Assembly (NCBI GenBank): GCA_002862545.1 | Contig: PKDJ01000024.1 | Location: 1-33,620, forward strand | Direction: 5' to 3' | DNA length: 33,620 nucleotides | Origin: Pseudomonadota bacterium | GTDB lineage: Bacteria > Myxococcota_A > UBA796 > GCA-2862545 | Shown: one piece after another, positions 18,177 to 26,430 of the stretch | How the letters are laid out: every line of letters starts with the position of its first letter | Position numbering within the stretch: the first letter of the stretch is position 1 | Made by a program: the position numbers and the translations under genes | The notes under the pieces: generated by a model | What the model was told of the DNA's origin: nothing | The model's input: the letters and a program-made list of their open reading frames with translations, nothing else | Databases searched by the model: none

Positions 18177-19151
18177 ATGCGCAGTACCGCTCTCGCCCTC
18201 GCCCTCTTCGTCGCTGGCCCTGCTTCGGCTGGAGACTTCGCCCTGCTCGACCCCACCGGGATCACCGGGGCTCCTGACCACTTCGCCGCGGCCGGCGTCG
18301 CGGCGCCCTCGGCGGCGGCAGACTCCACGACGGGCGAGCTGCTCGTCGCCTACGAGACTGCACTTGGGGCACCCGACGCGCTCTGCCCCACGGGCACCTA
18401 CGCTGTCGGCATCGCGTCCACCCTGGACGGCGAGAGCTGGTCCCACACCGAGAGCCCCGTTCTCGGACCAAGCGGCGCCTTCCCCTGCGGCGTGCGCGCT
18501 CCGGCCATCACCGTGTCGAACGGTGGACAGGTCAACATCTTTGGTGAGATCGCTCCCGCCGCGGCGGACTGTGACGGCGGGTGCCCTGCCGACCTCGGTA
18601 TCGTAGAGGTCGAGCTCGAGGGTCTCGCCCCCATCGCTGCACCGCGCATCGTCGTCGACGCCGGTGGCTCCCCCACCGTCATCCGTCTCGGCGACACCGA
18701 GGAGATGATCTTCACGCTCGACGGCGACCTCTACGGCGCAAGCCGCCGTGTCGGAGGCGCGTGGTCGGTAGACGCCTCGCCCTCCCTGCATGCCGGCGTC
18801 TCCGACTGGAACAACGAGGGACTCAGCTCCCCGTCGATCTCCTGCGCAGATGGCGGAGACTTCTCGTGGGAACTTCACTACACCGGCGTTGGCTACGACG
18901 ACCGGGGCTACACCTGGGCCTGGAGTAGCGGCGTCTCCGACAGCGGCGACTTCTGGTTCATCGACCCCAGCGGGCCCTACCTGCAGCGTCGCTCGGGTGA
19001 TGCCCCCGACCTCTCGGTGGTCCGCACCACCGACGGTGGCCGCGTGGTCTTCGTCGAGCTGCCCTCCCGTGGCGGGCCTGTCATCGCCATCGCCAGCGAC
19101 ACGCCCACCTGGCGTCCCAGCCGGATCCAGTCCCTGCACTGCGAGCCCTGA
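18177..19151 (+). CDS. Secreted beta-propeller-like protein, paralogue of the 15371-16396 product
   Basis: Signal MRSTALALALFVAGPASA; AYETALGAPDALCPTGTYAVGIASTLDGESWS aligns with AFEMRLPETDPACPVGRWGIGMATSPDGINWT. Confidence 0.65.
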   Translation: MRSTALALALFVAGPASAGDFALLDPTGITGAPDHFAAAGVAAPSAAADSTTGELLVAYETALGAPDALCPTGTYAVGIASTLDGESWSHTESPVLGPSGAFPCGVRAPAITVSNGGQVNIFGEIAPAAADCDGGCPADLGIVEVELEGLAPIAAPRIVVDAGGSPTVIRLGDTEEMIFTLDGDLYGASRRVGGAWSVDASPSLHAGVSDWNNEGLSSPSISCADGGDFSWELHYTGVGYDDRGYTWAWSSGVSDSGDFWFIDPSGPYLQRRSGDAPDLSVVRTTDGGRVVFVELPSRGGPVIAIASDTPTWRPSRIQSLHCEP

Positions 19152-19172
19152 GCCCCACCCCCCTCTTCGCTT

Positions 19173-19211
19173 GCGCCCCTCTCTCGCCGTCGATCGGCAA
19201 GAGAGGGGCGC
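19173..19211 (+). terminator. Strong intrinsic-type hairpin
   Basis: GCGCCCCTCTCT...AGAGAGGGGCGC 12 bp perfect stem with an internal GCCG/CGGC extension, 22 bp after the CDS stop. Confidence 0.75.
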
Positions 19212-19920
19212 TGCCGTCTTGCCCTGGTCACGACGACGACACCATACAGCTGTGCCAGCCATCGCCCTCGAAGACGGAGCACGATTCGGGCTTCCAGTCG
19301 TCTCACTCTGAAGAGCCACACAGCGCTTCTATCCTTGGGTGCAGGACCACTCTCCTCCAGCGATGGCCTCGCGTCTCGCGACTCTCCAGCGGCGCGGCCT
19401 CTGTGAGACGGACCCGAGCCGAGCCCGACCACAGGTCAGAGGGGTCTGCCAGCCTGCTTCTCGGCTGATGCGCTGGCACACTCGAGCTTAGCTCCCGGCC
19501 GGAGGCTCGCAGGCCTCATCATGTGGTCGACCGGCTCTACCGCACAGCGATGGCCAAGCCAGGCAGGAGCGCATCGCACAGCACTGGGGTCGGCAGGCCG
19601 GCGTGGTCGGAGTCGTGGCGAGCAGCTCGCCCGGCACACGATGACATCCGCCTGCGCACATGAGCGGCCGCGTCGTAGCCCACTCGCTTGGCACAGCAGG
19701 AGAAACAGGCCCTCCCAGGCCTGCGAGGCGGTCCCACGAGACCCCTCCAGCGAGACTGTACGGTCACCAAGAGGGGGATCCGGAAGGAAGCCCAGACGAA
19801 CACAAAGCGATGAAGTGTGAACTTATACGCCAACCTTCCGAACTAGACCTATCTCGGATCGGCACGAAGGCAGACAGCACCAGGACGCCGCAGCTCCCCT
19901 GGTTGATGACCCGACGGAGA

Positions 19921-19950
19921 GAGCGGTGCTGCCACTGCGCAGCACCGCTC
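19921..19950. terminator. Hairpin
   Basis: GAGCGGTGCTG-ccactgcg-CAGCACCGCTC, 11 bp perfect stem. Confidence 0.55.
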
Positions 19951-19980
19951 ACCGGAGCGACGCAGCCAGGAGATCCAAGA

Positions 19981-20017
19981 CGACGAGAGGCGCTGCCACT
20001 GGCAGCGCCTCTCGTCG
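19981..20017. terminator. Very stable hairpin downstream of the 20032-20247 CDS
   Basis: CGACGAGAGGCGCTGCC-ACT-GGCAGCGCCTCTCGTCG, 17 bp perfect stem with 3 nt loop. Confidence 0.75.
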
Positions 20018-20031
20018 AGCTCCTCGAGCGC

Positions 20032-20247
20032 TCACCGTCCGGAGAGACGGTCCAGCACCTTGTAGACGAGCGGAATCTGGAACGCCACCAGGACCAGTCC
20101 AGCAGGACTGATCGCCGCAATCGTAGCAGCGTCCCAGTTCCAGCAGAGCACACCCACCGCGATCAACGCCCCGAGCTCGATGCCTGTCGCCAGCTGCACC
20201 AGGGCGTAGGCCGAGCCAGCACGGACCATGTTCAGATTCGCGACCAT
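20032..20247 (-). CDS. Small (71 aa) membrane protein
   Basis: Two hydrophobic segments; ATG preceded by GGGAGGTTTTG; followed by a strong hairpin. Confidence 0.6.
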   Translation of the reverse strand: MVANLNMVRAGSAYALVQLATGIELGALIAVGVLCWNWDAATIAAISPAGLVLVAFQIPLVYKVLDRLSGR

Positions 20248-20393
20248 CAAAACCTCCCGAAGATCATCACCAACACCCGGAAGATGCACCCAAGAGCTCA
20301 AACAGTTCTGTAGCTTTCATGACACCCACTGGAGAGAGAATCCCGCCAGCCAATTTCCGACCTTCCAGAACCACCATGGGGGAGGAGGTCCAC

Positions 20394-20879
20394 ATGTGGA
20401 TGCTTTTGACCAGCATGGCGTTCGGTGCCGAGCTCACCCCTCACCTCTCGTTCTTGGTCGGTGACGCGGCAGAGCTCGATGCGGAGACACCGCTGGTCGT
20501 CGGGACCTGGTCGCCTCGCTGTGACTCCTGCGAGAGCACCTGGAAGCGACTCGAGAACATCGCCGAGCGCAACCCTGCAGTCGATGTGCTCGCGGTCACG
20601 GACGACCGCACGACCTGGCTCCTGCCGCACCTGCGGCGCCTGGACCCGGAGTTCTCAGTCGCCGTCGATGCCACGCAGCGCCTGTCCCGAAACCTGCGCT
20701 CCGGAGCCTGCGGTACCGGCGGCTGGGAAGAGCTGTTCGTCGTCGTCGACGGTGAGGTCGTGTGGTCCGGAACCCGCGGGCTGCAGCGCGCGCTCGCCCG
20801 CATCCGTCGCGGCGAGACTCTGCCGACCCGTCCCGCAGGCTGTCTGGGCCTCGAGCTCCCGTACCGCGACAACGTCTGA
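20394..20879 (+). CDS. Exported thioredoxin-fold protein
   Basis: VVGTWSPRCDSCESTWKRLENIAER (CxxC active site), short signal MWMLLTSMAFGA, SD GGAGGAGGT before ATG. Confidence 0.6.
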   Translation: MWMLLTSMAFGAELTPHLSFLVGDAAELDAETPLVVGTWSPRCDSCESTWKRLENIAERNPAVDVLAVTDDRTTWLLPHLRRLDPEFSVAVDATQRLSRNLRSGACGTGGWEELFVVVDGEVVWSGTRGLQRALARIRRGETLPTRPAGCLGLELPYRDNV

Positions 20880-20908
20880 GGGACCGGCCGCTCGAGCCCT
20901 GCGCAGCG

Positions 20909-22696
20909 CTAGTCGAGAGACTGCAGTGCGCCCCAGTATCGCTCGACCTTCCGAGACCCCCCGATCCGAACGAACCAGCTTCGCCGGCCCTCGGTCGACA
21001 GCTCGGTGCTGTCGACCACACCTTGTCGGCCCCCCAACAGCTGCACGCGCTCACCGACGACCACCTCGCGCGCCTCCACCTCGATCAGTGGCGTGTAGAG
21101 ACCTCGGCAGTCGGACTCCTTCACCGTGTAGCGTCCGCTCTCGGCGATCACAGTGAGTGACCAGTCGCTCTCCCCGCTGATGCGCCGATCGGCCACCCAG
21201 CCGGTGATGCCCTGTGCGGGACCAGCCGTCACCACGACGTGCCCTCCGGCTTCGACGGATCGCCAGGCCTCGCCACGGGCCGCAGCCTGGTGTCGAGTCA
21301 GCGCACGAACGTAGTGACGAATCTCCGCCGCATCCGCGAGGCTACGTCCTGTCCGGGGGACGCGGCGGGATCCCAGACCCAGCATCTCGAGACCCTCCAG
21401 CACCCGCGGGTCGCCAACCTGCTCGAGGCGCTCGCAGCCGCTCACGTCCAGGTCGACGAGGCCCGAGAGCTCCCCGAGCGCCGAGATGTCGCGCAGACGA
21501 GGCAGCGAGTGCAGCCAGAGGGATTCGAGACTGGGCACTCCCCCGAGCCCCTCGAGTGTCGACAGCGTGGTGCAGTCCGACAGCTCGAGCGCACGCAGCT
21601 GGCTCGAGCCCGCGAGGTGGCGGACCGTCTCGAGCCGCTCGAGACCACGGGCCGTGACGTCTCGAAGCGCGTGACCCTGCAGACCGTCGAGCTCCCGAAG
21701 CTCAAGAAGGTCAGTGAGGATCACCCGCCTCAGTGGGATCTCCGTCACCGGCGCCAGAGTCTCCAGTCGCTTGCAGCTGGAGAGTGCCAGGCTCTGCAGA
21801 GAGGTCATCTCCGACAGCCCATCGAGGCTCGTCAGCCTGAACATCCGCTGCAGTGACAGCGACGACAGACGGAGGCCGGCCAGATCACTCAGGCCGTCGT
21901 TGTCCACCAGGCGATCGAGCCGCAGTGCCGTGAGCGCATCGAGGACAGCGAGCGGCGTGAGGTCGATCACGCCACGGGCTCCCCCCGCCATGGAGATCGC
22001 GAGCTTCGAGAGTCGCTCGCAGCACCGGACTGGACTCAGATCCACGGGTCCTGCGAGCTCGAGCAGCTCGAGACTCTCGAGCTGAGTGGCCTCTCGCAGT
22101 GGCGCCAGACGCTCGACGGGTCCCCGAAGGCTCAAGCGTCGAAGCGCGCTTAGCCCGCACAAGCTCTCGAAGACCCCTCGCCTGACGCTCAAGGTCGCCC
22201 CAGCGAGGACGCTCAGGTCACCACTCGGCACGGCCACGGCCAGATCGTCGCTGGTCAAGCAGAGACCATAGAGATCTACGGACACCCCGACGACGTGGCA
22301 GGCCGCGAGCTGGACGACGGCGACGTGCTTCGTGCGTCGCTCCACCTCGTCGCGTGACGTCAGGGCTTCGATGATTCCACGGGTCTCCGGGTCTCCCGCC
22401 AGCGTGACGAAGAGAGAGCACGCCAGAGCAATGTCGCCCTCGTCGCGAGACTTGAGGAGCTTACGCAGCGACGCCCGGACCTTCCGCGCCCGCGGAGTGA
22501 TGTCCTCTCGATGAGAGCGACGGGAGACCGCCTCGCGGTAGGCATCGTCCTCATCGACCAGCCAGTGACCATCGGGAAGCAGGCCTTTTTCGGACTGTTT
22601 CCGCAGCGCGGCCACCTCACGCCGTCGACGTGGACACCGGGGACGCTTGTGACCCGGCCGCTCGCAGTAGCTGCAGCGGGGAGCTCTCCTCGCCAA
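20909..22696 (-). CDS. CCHC zinc-knuckle + leucine-rich-repeat protein with C-terminal SH3/KOW-like segments
   Basis: N-terminal CSYCERPGHKRPRC (CX2CX4HX4C); multiple LRRs (LESLWLHSLPRLRDISALGELSGL); GGHVVVTAGPAQGITGWV and GERVQLLGGRQGVV; TTG start with GGAGGA 5 nt upstream. Confidence 0.75.
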   Translation of the reverse strand: MARRAPRCSYCERPGHKRPRCPRRRREVAALRKQSEKGLLPDGHWLVDEDDAYREAVSRRSHREDITPRARKVRASLRKLLKSRDEGDIALACSLFVTLAGDPETRGIIEALTSRDEVERRTKHVAVVQLAACHVVGVSVDLYGLCLTSDDLAVAVPSGDLSVLAGATLSVRRGVFESLCGLSALRRLSLRGPVERLAPLREATQLESLELLELAGPVDLSPVRCCERLSKLAISMAGGARGVIDLTPLAVLDALTALRLDRLVDNDGLSDLAGLRLSSLSLQRMFRLTSLDGLSEMTSLQSLALSSCKRLETLAPVTEIPLRRVILTDLLELRELDGLQGHALRDVTARGLERLETVRHLAGSSQLRALELSDCTTLSTLEGLGGVPSLESLWLHSLPRLRDISALGELSGLVDLDVSGCERLEQVGDPRVLEGLEMLGLGSRRVPRTGRSLADAAEIRHYVRALTRHQAAARGEAWRSVEAGGHVVVTAGPAQGITGWVADRRISGESDWSLTVIAESGRYTVKESDCRGLYTPLIEVEAREVVVGERVQLLGGRQGVVDSTELSTEGRRSWFVRIGGSRKVERYWGALQSLD

Positions 22697-22835
22697 CTCG
22701 ATCCTCCGCGCCGGACCCTACCCCAACCACCCGCGCCCTCCAAGACCGCGAGCGCCGATGAGGCGGGACAGACCCGACCTCACCGGCGCTCTCTGCTCGG
22801 GTGCGAGCGGGCGGCCCCGCTCGCAGCGTCTGCTC

Positions 22836-24944
22836 TCACCGCCTCCGGCGCAGCAGGCCGAGGACTCCGACGAGCAGCCAGGCTCCGGTCGGTCCGCCAC
22901 CCGTGGAGCAGGCGCCGGAGACGTACACCACCGGGCGCTCGTTGCAGCCCTCGTCGATGACGCCGTCGCAGTTGTTGTCCACGCCGTCGCAGAACTCGTG
23001 GGCATCGACGTGAACCCAGCCGTCGTTGTCGTCGCAGTCGTCGGCACCCTCGAAGCCGTCACCGTCGAGGTCATTGCTGATCTCGCTCGCGGTCTCTGTG
23101 TCCGCCCGGTCACCATCGACCACTCCGTCACAGTCGTCGTCGATGCCGTTCGTGTCGTTGTCCGTGGCGTGCGGGCCGATGCTGGGGTCGCCGTCGTGGC
23201 AGTCGCCCTCGCGCTCGCTGGTGCCGTCGCCGTCATCGTCGGCAAGCACGGTGTCCTCGTCGATGATGCCGTCGCAGTCGTTGTCGATGCGATCCGGGCG
23301 CTCGACCGCACCCGGATGGGTCCGCGGGTCCGTCGGGCCGCAGTCGCCGCCAGACTCCACGAAGCCGTCGCCGTCCAGGTCGTGCACGTCGTCGTCCGTG
23401 CGACCATCGCAGTCGTCGTCGATGCCGTTGTAGGGCAGCTCGGGGACATGGGGACCGATTCGCGTGTCGCCGTCGTGGCAGTCGCCCTCGACCTCGGCGT
23501 AGCCGTCGCCATCGTCGTCGAAGCAGGACGTGCCGTTGTCGACCTGGCCGTCGCAGTCGCGGTCTACACCGTCGCAGATCTCCGCCGCCCCGGGGTGGAT
23601 GTCAGCCTGCGTGTCGTCGCAGTCACCGCCTTCCTCGGTGAAGCCGTCGCCATCGTCGTCAGACCAGATGGTGTCCTCGTCGATGATGCCGTCGCAGTCC
23701 TGGTCGATGCCATCGGCGAGCTCCGGAGCGCCCGGGTAGCGGCCGCCGTCGTTGTCGTCGCAGTCGTCGTCGCAGGAGGTGAAGCCGTCACCGTCGAGGT
23801 CGAGCGGGCTGCGGGTGGGGTCGGAGTCGTCGCAGTCTTCGCAGTCGGCCGCGCCGTCGCCATCGGCGTCGAAGAACGGCGTGTCGGGGCAGGCGTCGCA
23901 GCCATCGGCGATGCCGTCACCGTCGCGGTCGGCGTTGTCGTCGTGACCCGGGCAGCGGTCGCAGCCGTGGGGCACATCGTCATCATCACCGTCGTAGGCG
24001 AAGAAGCGGTCGTTGCAGTCGCCGCCGCCGCAGGCCACGTCGATGAAGCCGTCACCGTCGTCGTCGCAGCAGTACTCCATGTCCCAGCAGTCGGGATCCT
24101 CACAGTCCGGCACGCCGTCGAGGTCGTCGTCGATGCCGTTGTCGCAGGTCTCGGGCGGAGCACAGAACTCCGAGCCGAGGCAGTCCGAGTCGTCGCAGTC
24201 GGCGATGCCGTCGCCGTCGTCATCGACGCCGTTCGTGCACTCCTCCTGGCAGCCCGGAGAGGCAGGGTCGACGGACAGCGTGAAGTTGCCGAAGAGGCCC
24301 GGCAGCTCGGGGGAGCAGTAGCCGTCCACGGGGTCCTCGCCGAGCGCCGCCGGCTCGGCGACGTACTCCTGCCAGGCCGGCACGGTGAAGCCGTAGCCCT
24401 CGACCACGATGAAGCGCTCCTCGCCAGCGACACACTCGATCTCGAGAGAGCCGTCGACGCCGTCGTCCAGCTTCTCACCGAGGCAGTCCAGGGAGGGGTC
24501 GCAGGCTCCGGCGATGGCGTAGATGTCGAAGTGGCAGTCGGCGCCGTCGAGGTTGATCTCGACCGTTCCGTTGCGAGTGCACTGGAAGGAGAAGACCTTC
24601 TCGGGTCCCTCCTGGGAGCGCGGCTCAGCGCCACACTCGTAGGCGGAGGCATCGTCGCAGGTCCAGGCGAGCTCGCCGTCCTCACCGGGCCACCAGTAGC
24701 AGGTGTCGCCCAGGTCATTGTCGACCAGCTGCTGGTTCAGCCAGCCGGCGTCGCCGACGGCCGGCACCTCGTGCCCGACCCAGGGGCCCGGCTCGATGAC
24801 ATCATCGTGAACCACGGCGCAGGAGAGGACTCCATCGGGAGCGGTGCAGTCGCCGGCCGAGGCCGTCGAGGAGCCAGCGACGAGTGCGAAGAGTACCAGC
24901 GCGAATGCGTTCTTGCCGCGGGGCTGGGTCGTTCCAGTAGGCAT
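22836..24944 (-). CDS. Secreted MopE-like metal-binding-repeat protein with MYXO-CTERM-like tail
   Basis: Signal MPTGTTQPRGKNAFALVLFALVAGSSTASA; repeats DGIDQDCDGIIDED, DGVDRDCDGQVDNG, NGIDDDCDGRTDDD, DRIDNDCDGIIDED, NGIDDDCDGVVDGD, DGVDNNCDGVIDEG; tail CSTGGGPTGAWLLVGVLGLLRRRR. Confidence 0.85.
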   Translation of the reverse strand: MPTGTTQPRGKNAFALVLFALVAGSSTASAGDCTAPDGVLSCAVVHDDVIEPGPWVGHEVPAVGDAGWLNQQLVDNDLGDTCYWWPGEDGELAWTCDDASAYECGAEPRSQEGPEKVFSFQCTRNGTVEINLDGADCHFDIYAIAGACDPSLDCLGEKLDDGVDGSLEIECVAGEERFIVVEGYGFTVPAWQEYVAEPAALGEDPVDGYCSPELPGLFGNFTLSVDPASPGCQEECTNGVDDDGDGIADCDDSDCLGSEFCAPPETCDNGIDDDLDGVPDCEDPDCWDMEYCCDDDGDGFIDVACGGGDCNDRFFAYDGDDDDVPHGCDRCPGHDDNADRDGDGIADGCDACPDTPFFDADGDGAADCEDCDDSDPTRSPLDLDGDGFTSCDDDCDDNDGGRYPGAPELADGIDQDCDGIIDEDTIWSDDDGDGFTEEGGDCDDTQADIHPGAAEICDGVDRDCDGQVDNGTSCFDDDGDGYAEVEGDCHDGDTRIGPHVPELPYNGIDDDCDGRTDDDVHDLDGDGFVESGGDCGPTDPRTHPGAVERPDRIDNDCDGIIDEDTVLADDDGDGTSEREGDCHDGDPSIGPHATDNDTNGIDDDCDGVVDGDRADTETASEISNDLDGDGFEGADDCDDNDGWVHVDAHEFCDGVDNNCDGVIDEGCNERPVVYVSGACSTGGGPTGAWLLVGVLGLLRRRR
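22960..24250 (-). repeat. Coding tandem repeats encoding Asp/Cys-rich MopE-type units
   Basis: Repeated gccgtcgcagtcgttgtc / gccgtcgccatcgtcgtc patterns on + strand, encoding D-x-D-C-D-G and D-D-D-G-D-G units on -. Confidence 0.75.
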
Positions 24945-25085
24945 CATCTCTCCAAGGTCATGATGGCTGTGAACCACTGACAACGTGATGCCCCCCCCGT
25001 CGATGCGACTGGCGGTTCTCTTCCGTTCGGCGTAAGGTCGGTCGGAGCGCGGACGTGAGCGTCCTCGCCGTTCCCTGGAGTGAGA

Positions 25086-26027
25086 ATGAAGGCGATGGTC
25101 GAGCTCCTGGTGCGCCGTGAAGGCACGCCGCCACAGATTCAGATCGGCCGAGCTGCTGCGCGCCTCGGTCGCTCGCCGAGCAACGACATCATCGTCGACG
25201 TGGCACGCGTCTCCTGGCACCACGCCGTCTTGTGGTGCGAGAGCGATGCCCTCTGGGTGCGCGACACCGGCAGCACCAATGGTGTGAAGGTGAACGGCAA
25301 GCGAATCGAGACGCCCACACAGCTGAGCGTCGGCGACGTCGTCTCCCTAGGAGCGACCGAGGCCGTCCGAGTGGCCTCGCTCACTGGAGCTGCCCCTCCG
25401 ACTACCCTGGTGCGCGACCTCGCGACCGGCGTCTCCCTGGCGGTGCGCGGCACCCTGCGTATCGGCAACAGTCCACTTGCAGACCTCCGTGTCGAAGAAG
25501 GGGATCTCACCGTCCATCTCGACGATGACGGTGTCTGGCTCGAGACCGCGGATGGCCTCGATGAGGTGCCCCACGGAACCACCTTTGCCGTGGGTGAGCG
25601 TCAGTTCATCGTCGAGCATGGGGCAGATGCCCGCGTGGCCACACGCGAGGTCGTTCCCAACACATTCCCTATTCGCATCTCCACGACTCTGAACGGTGTG
25701 ACGGGCCCAGAAGCGCAGCTCACCGATCTCGACGGACACTCCGACCCACTGCTGGTCTCCGCCGACAACGCTGCAGTGCTCCTACACCTCCTCGTCCAGC
25801 AGCTCGAGTCCGACCGAGAGGCCGGAGCCGCAAACCCTGGCTGGCGCTCGGACAGCGACCTGAACTCCGGCATCTGGGGCCGTCGCGGCGAGCTCGATCC
25901 CAACGCCATTCACGTCGTGATCTATCGCCTGCGTAAAGAGTTCGAGGCTGCAGGGTACGACCCTCGCTGCATCCAGAAGAGTCGCCGCCGCACGCGTCTC
26001 CGCGTCGCAGAGGTCGCCACCCGCTGA
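25086..26027 (+). CDS. FHA-domain protein with C-terminal winged-helix-like region
   Basis: ARLGRSPSNDIIVDVARVSWHHAVLW...VRDTGSTNGVKVNGKRI (FHA); C-terminal NAIHVVIYRLRKEFEAAGYDPRCIQKSRRRTRLRV resembles Trans_reg_C. Confidence 0.8.
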   Translation: MKAMVELLVRREGTPPQIQIGRAAARLGRSPSNDIIVDVARVSWHHAVLWCESDALWVRDTGSTNGVKVNGKRIETPTQLSVGDVVSLGATEAVRVASLTGAAPPTTLVRDLATGVSLAVRGTLRIGNSPLADLRVEEGDLTVHLDDDGVWLETADGLDEVPHGTTFAVGERQFIVEHGADARVATREVVPNTFPIRISTTLNGVTGPEAQLTDLDGHSDPLLVSADNAAVLLHLLVQQLESDREAGAANPGWRSDSDLNSGIWGRRGELDPNAIHVVIYRLRKEFEAAGYDPRCIQKSRRRTRLRVAEVATR

Positions 26028-26038
26028 GGGCACGATCT

Positions 26039-26239
26039 CTACTTGCGGGCGACGATGAAGCCCTTCGTCTTCACTTCCTCGACGGCCACGCGAGCCTTGT
26101 CGAGCTCGGCCGTGAGGTCAGAGACGATGTCGCCTGCAAGCAGCGAGATGAACATGGCAGAGATGCAAGTCATCATCACCATGATCATGTACTCGGTGCC
26201 CGTGCGTCCGGCCTCGTCCTTGATGAATCGGTAGAACAT
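26039..26239 (-). CDS. flp: Flp/type IVb pilin-like small protein
   Basis: MFYRFIKDEAG/RTGTEYMIMVMMTCISAMFISLL: G|xxxxEY prepilin peptidase site and following TM. Confidence 0.75.
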   Translation of the reverse strand: MFYRFIKDEAGRTGTEYMIMVMMTCISAMFISLLAGDIVSDLTAELDKARVAVEEVKTKGFIVARK

Positions 26240-26279
26240 TGCCTGCTCCGTGGGTTGGCTGCGTCGTCGGTGAGACGCT

Positions 26280-26296
26280 CGTGCCGCGTCGGCACG
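26280..26296. promoter_or_regulatory. Inverted repeat upstream of the Flp-like gene
   Basis: CGTGCCG-CGT-CGGCACG, 7 bp perfect arms. Confidence 0.3.
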
Positions 26297-26430
26297 ATTC
26301 GAGACTGAACCCTCGACAGACCACTGTGGCTTGAGCTTGGCTTACAGCCCGACGTGTCAGAGTTGCTCCATTCCAAGCAACTGCATTCGGGACTCCTTTG
26401 GCGTTGGACGTTGAGCCCGCTGGAGGACCC

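Noticed and set aside
19436-19833. Small - strand ORFs in the gene-poor region, considered as transposase remnants
   Set aside because: Cys/Arg/Pro-rich translations without DDE or other transposase motifs, and no terminal inverted repeats or target duplications seen
22960-24250. Possible CRISPR-like or satellite repeats
   Set aside because: Periodicity follows codons for Asp/Gly/Cys repeats of a secreted protein; no conserved repeat/unique spacer structure
22758-24980. 740 aa + strand ORF rich in VDDAVAVVVDAI
   Set aside because: Antisense reading of the MopE-repeat gene; open only because the GC-rich Asp-codon repeats lack stops in that frame
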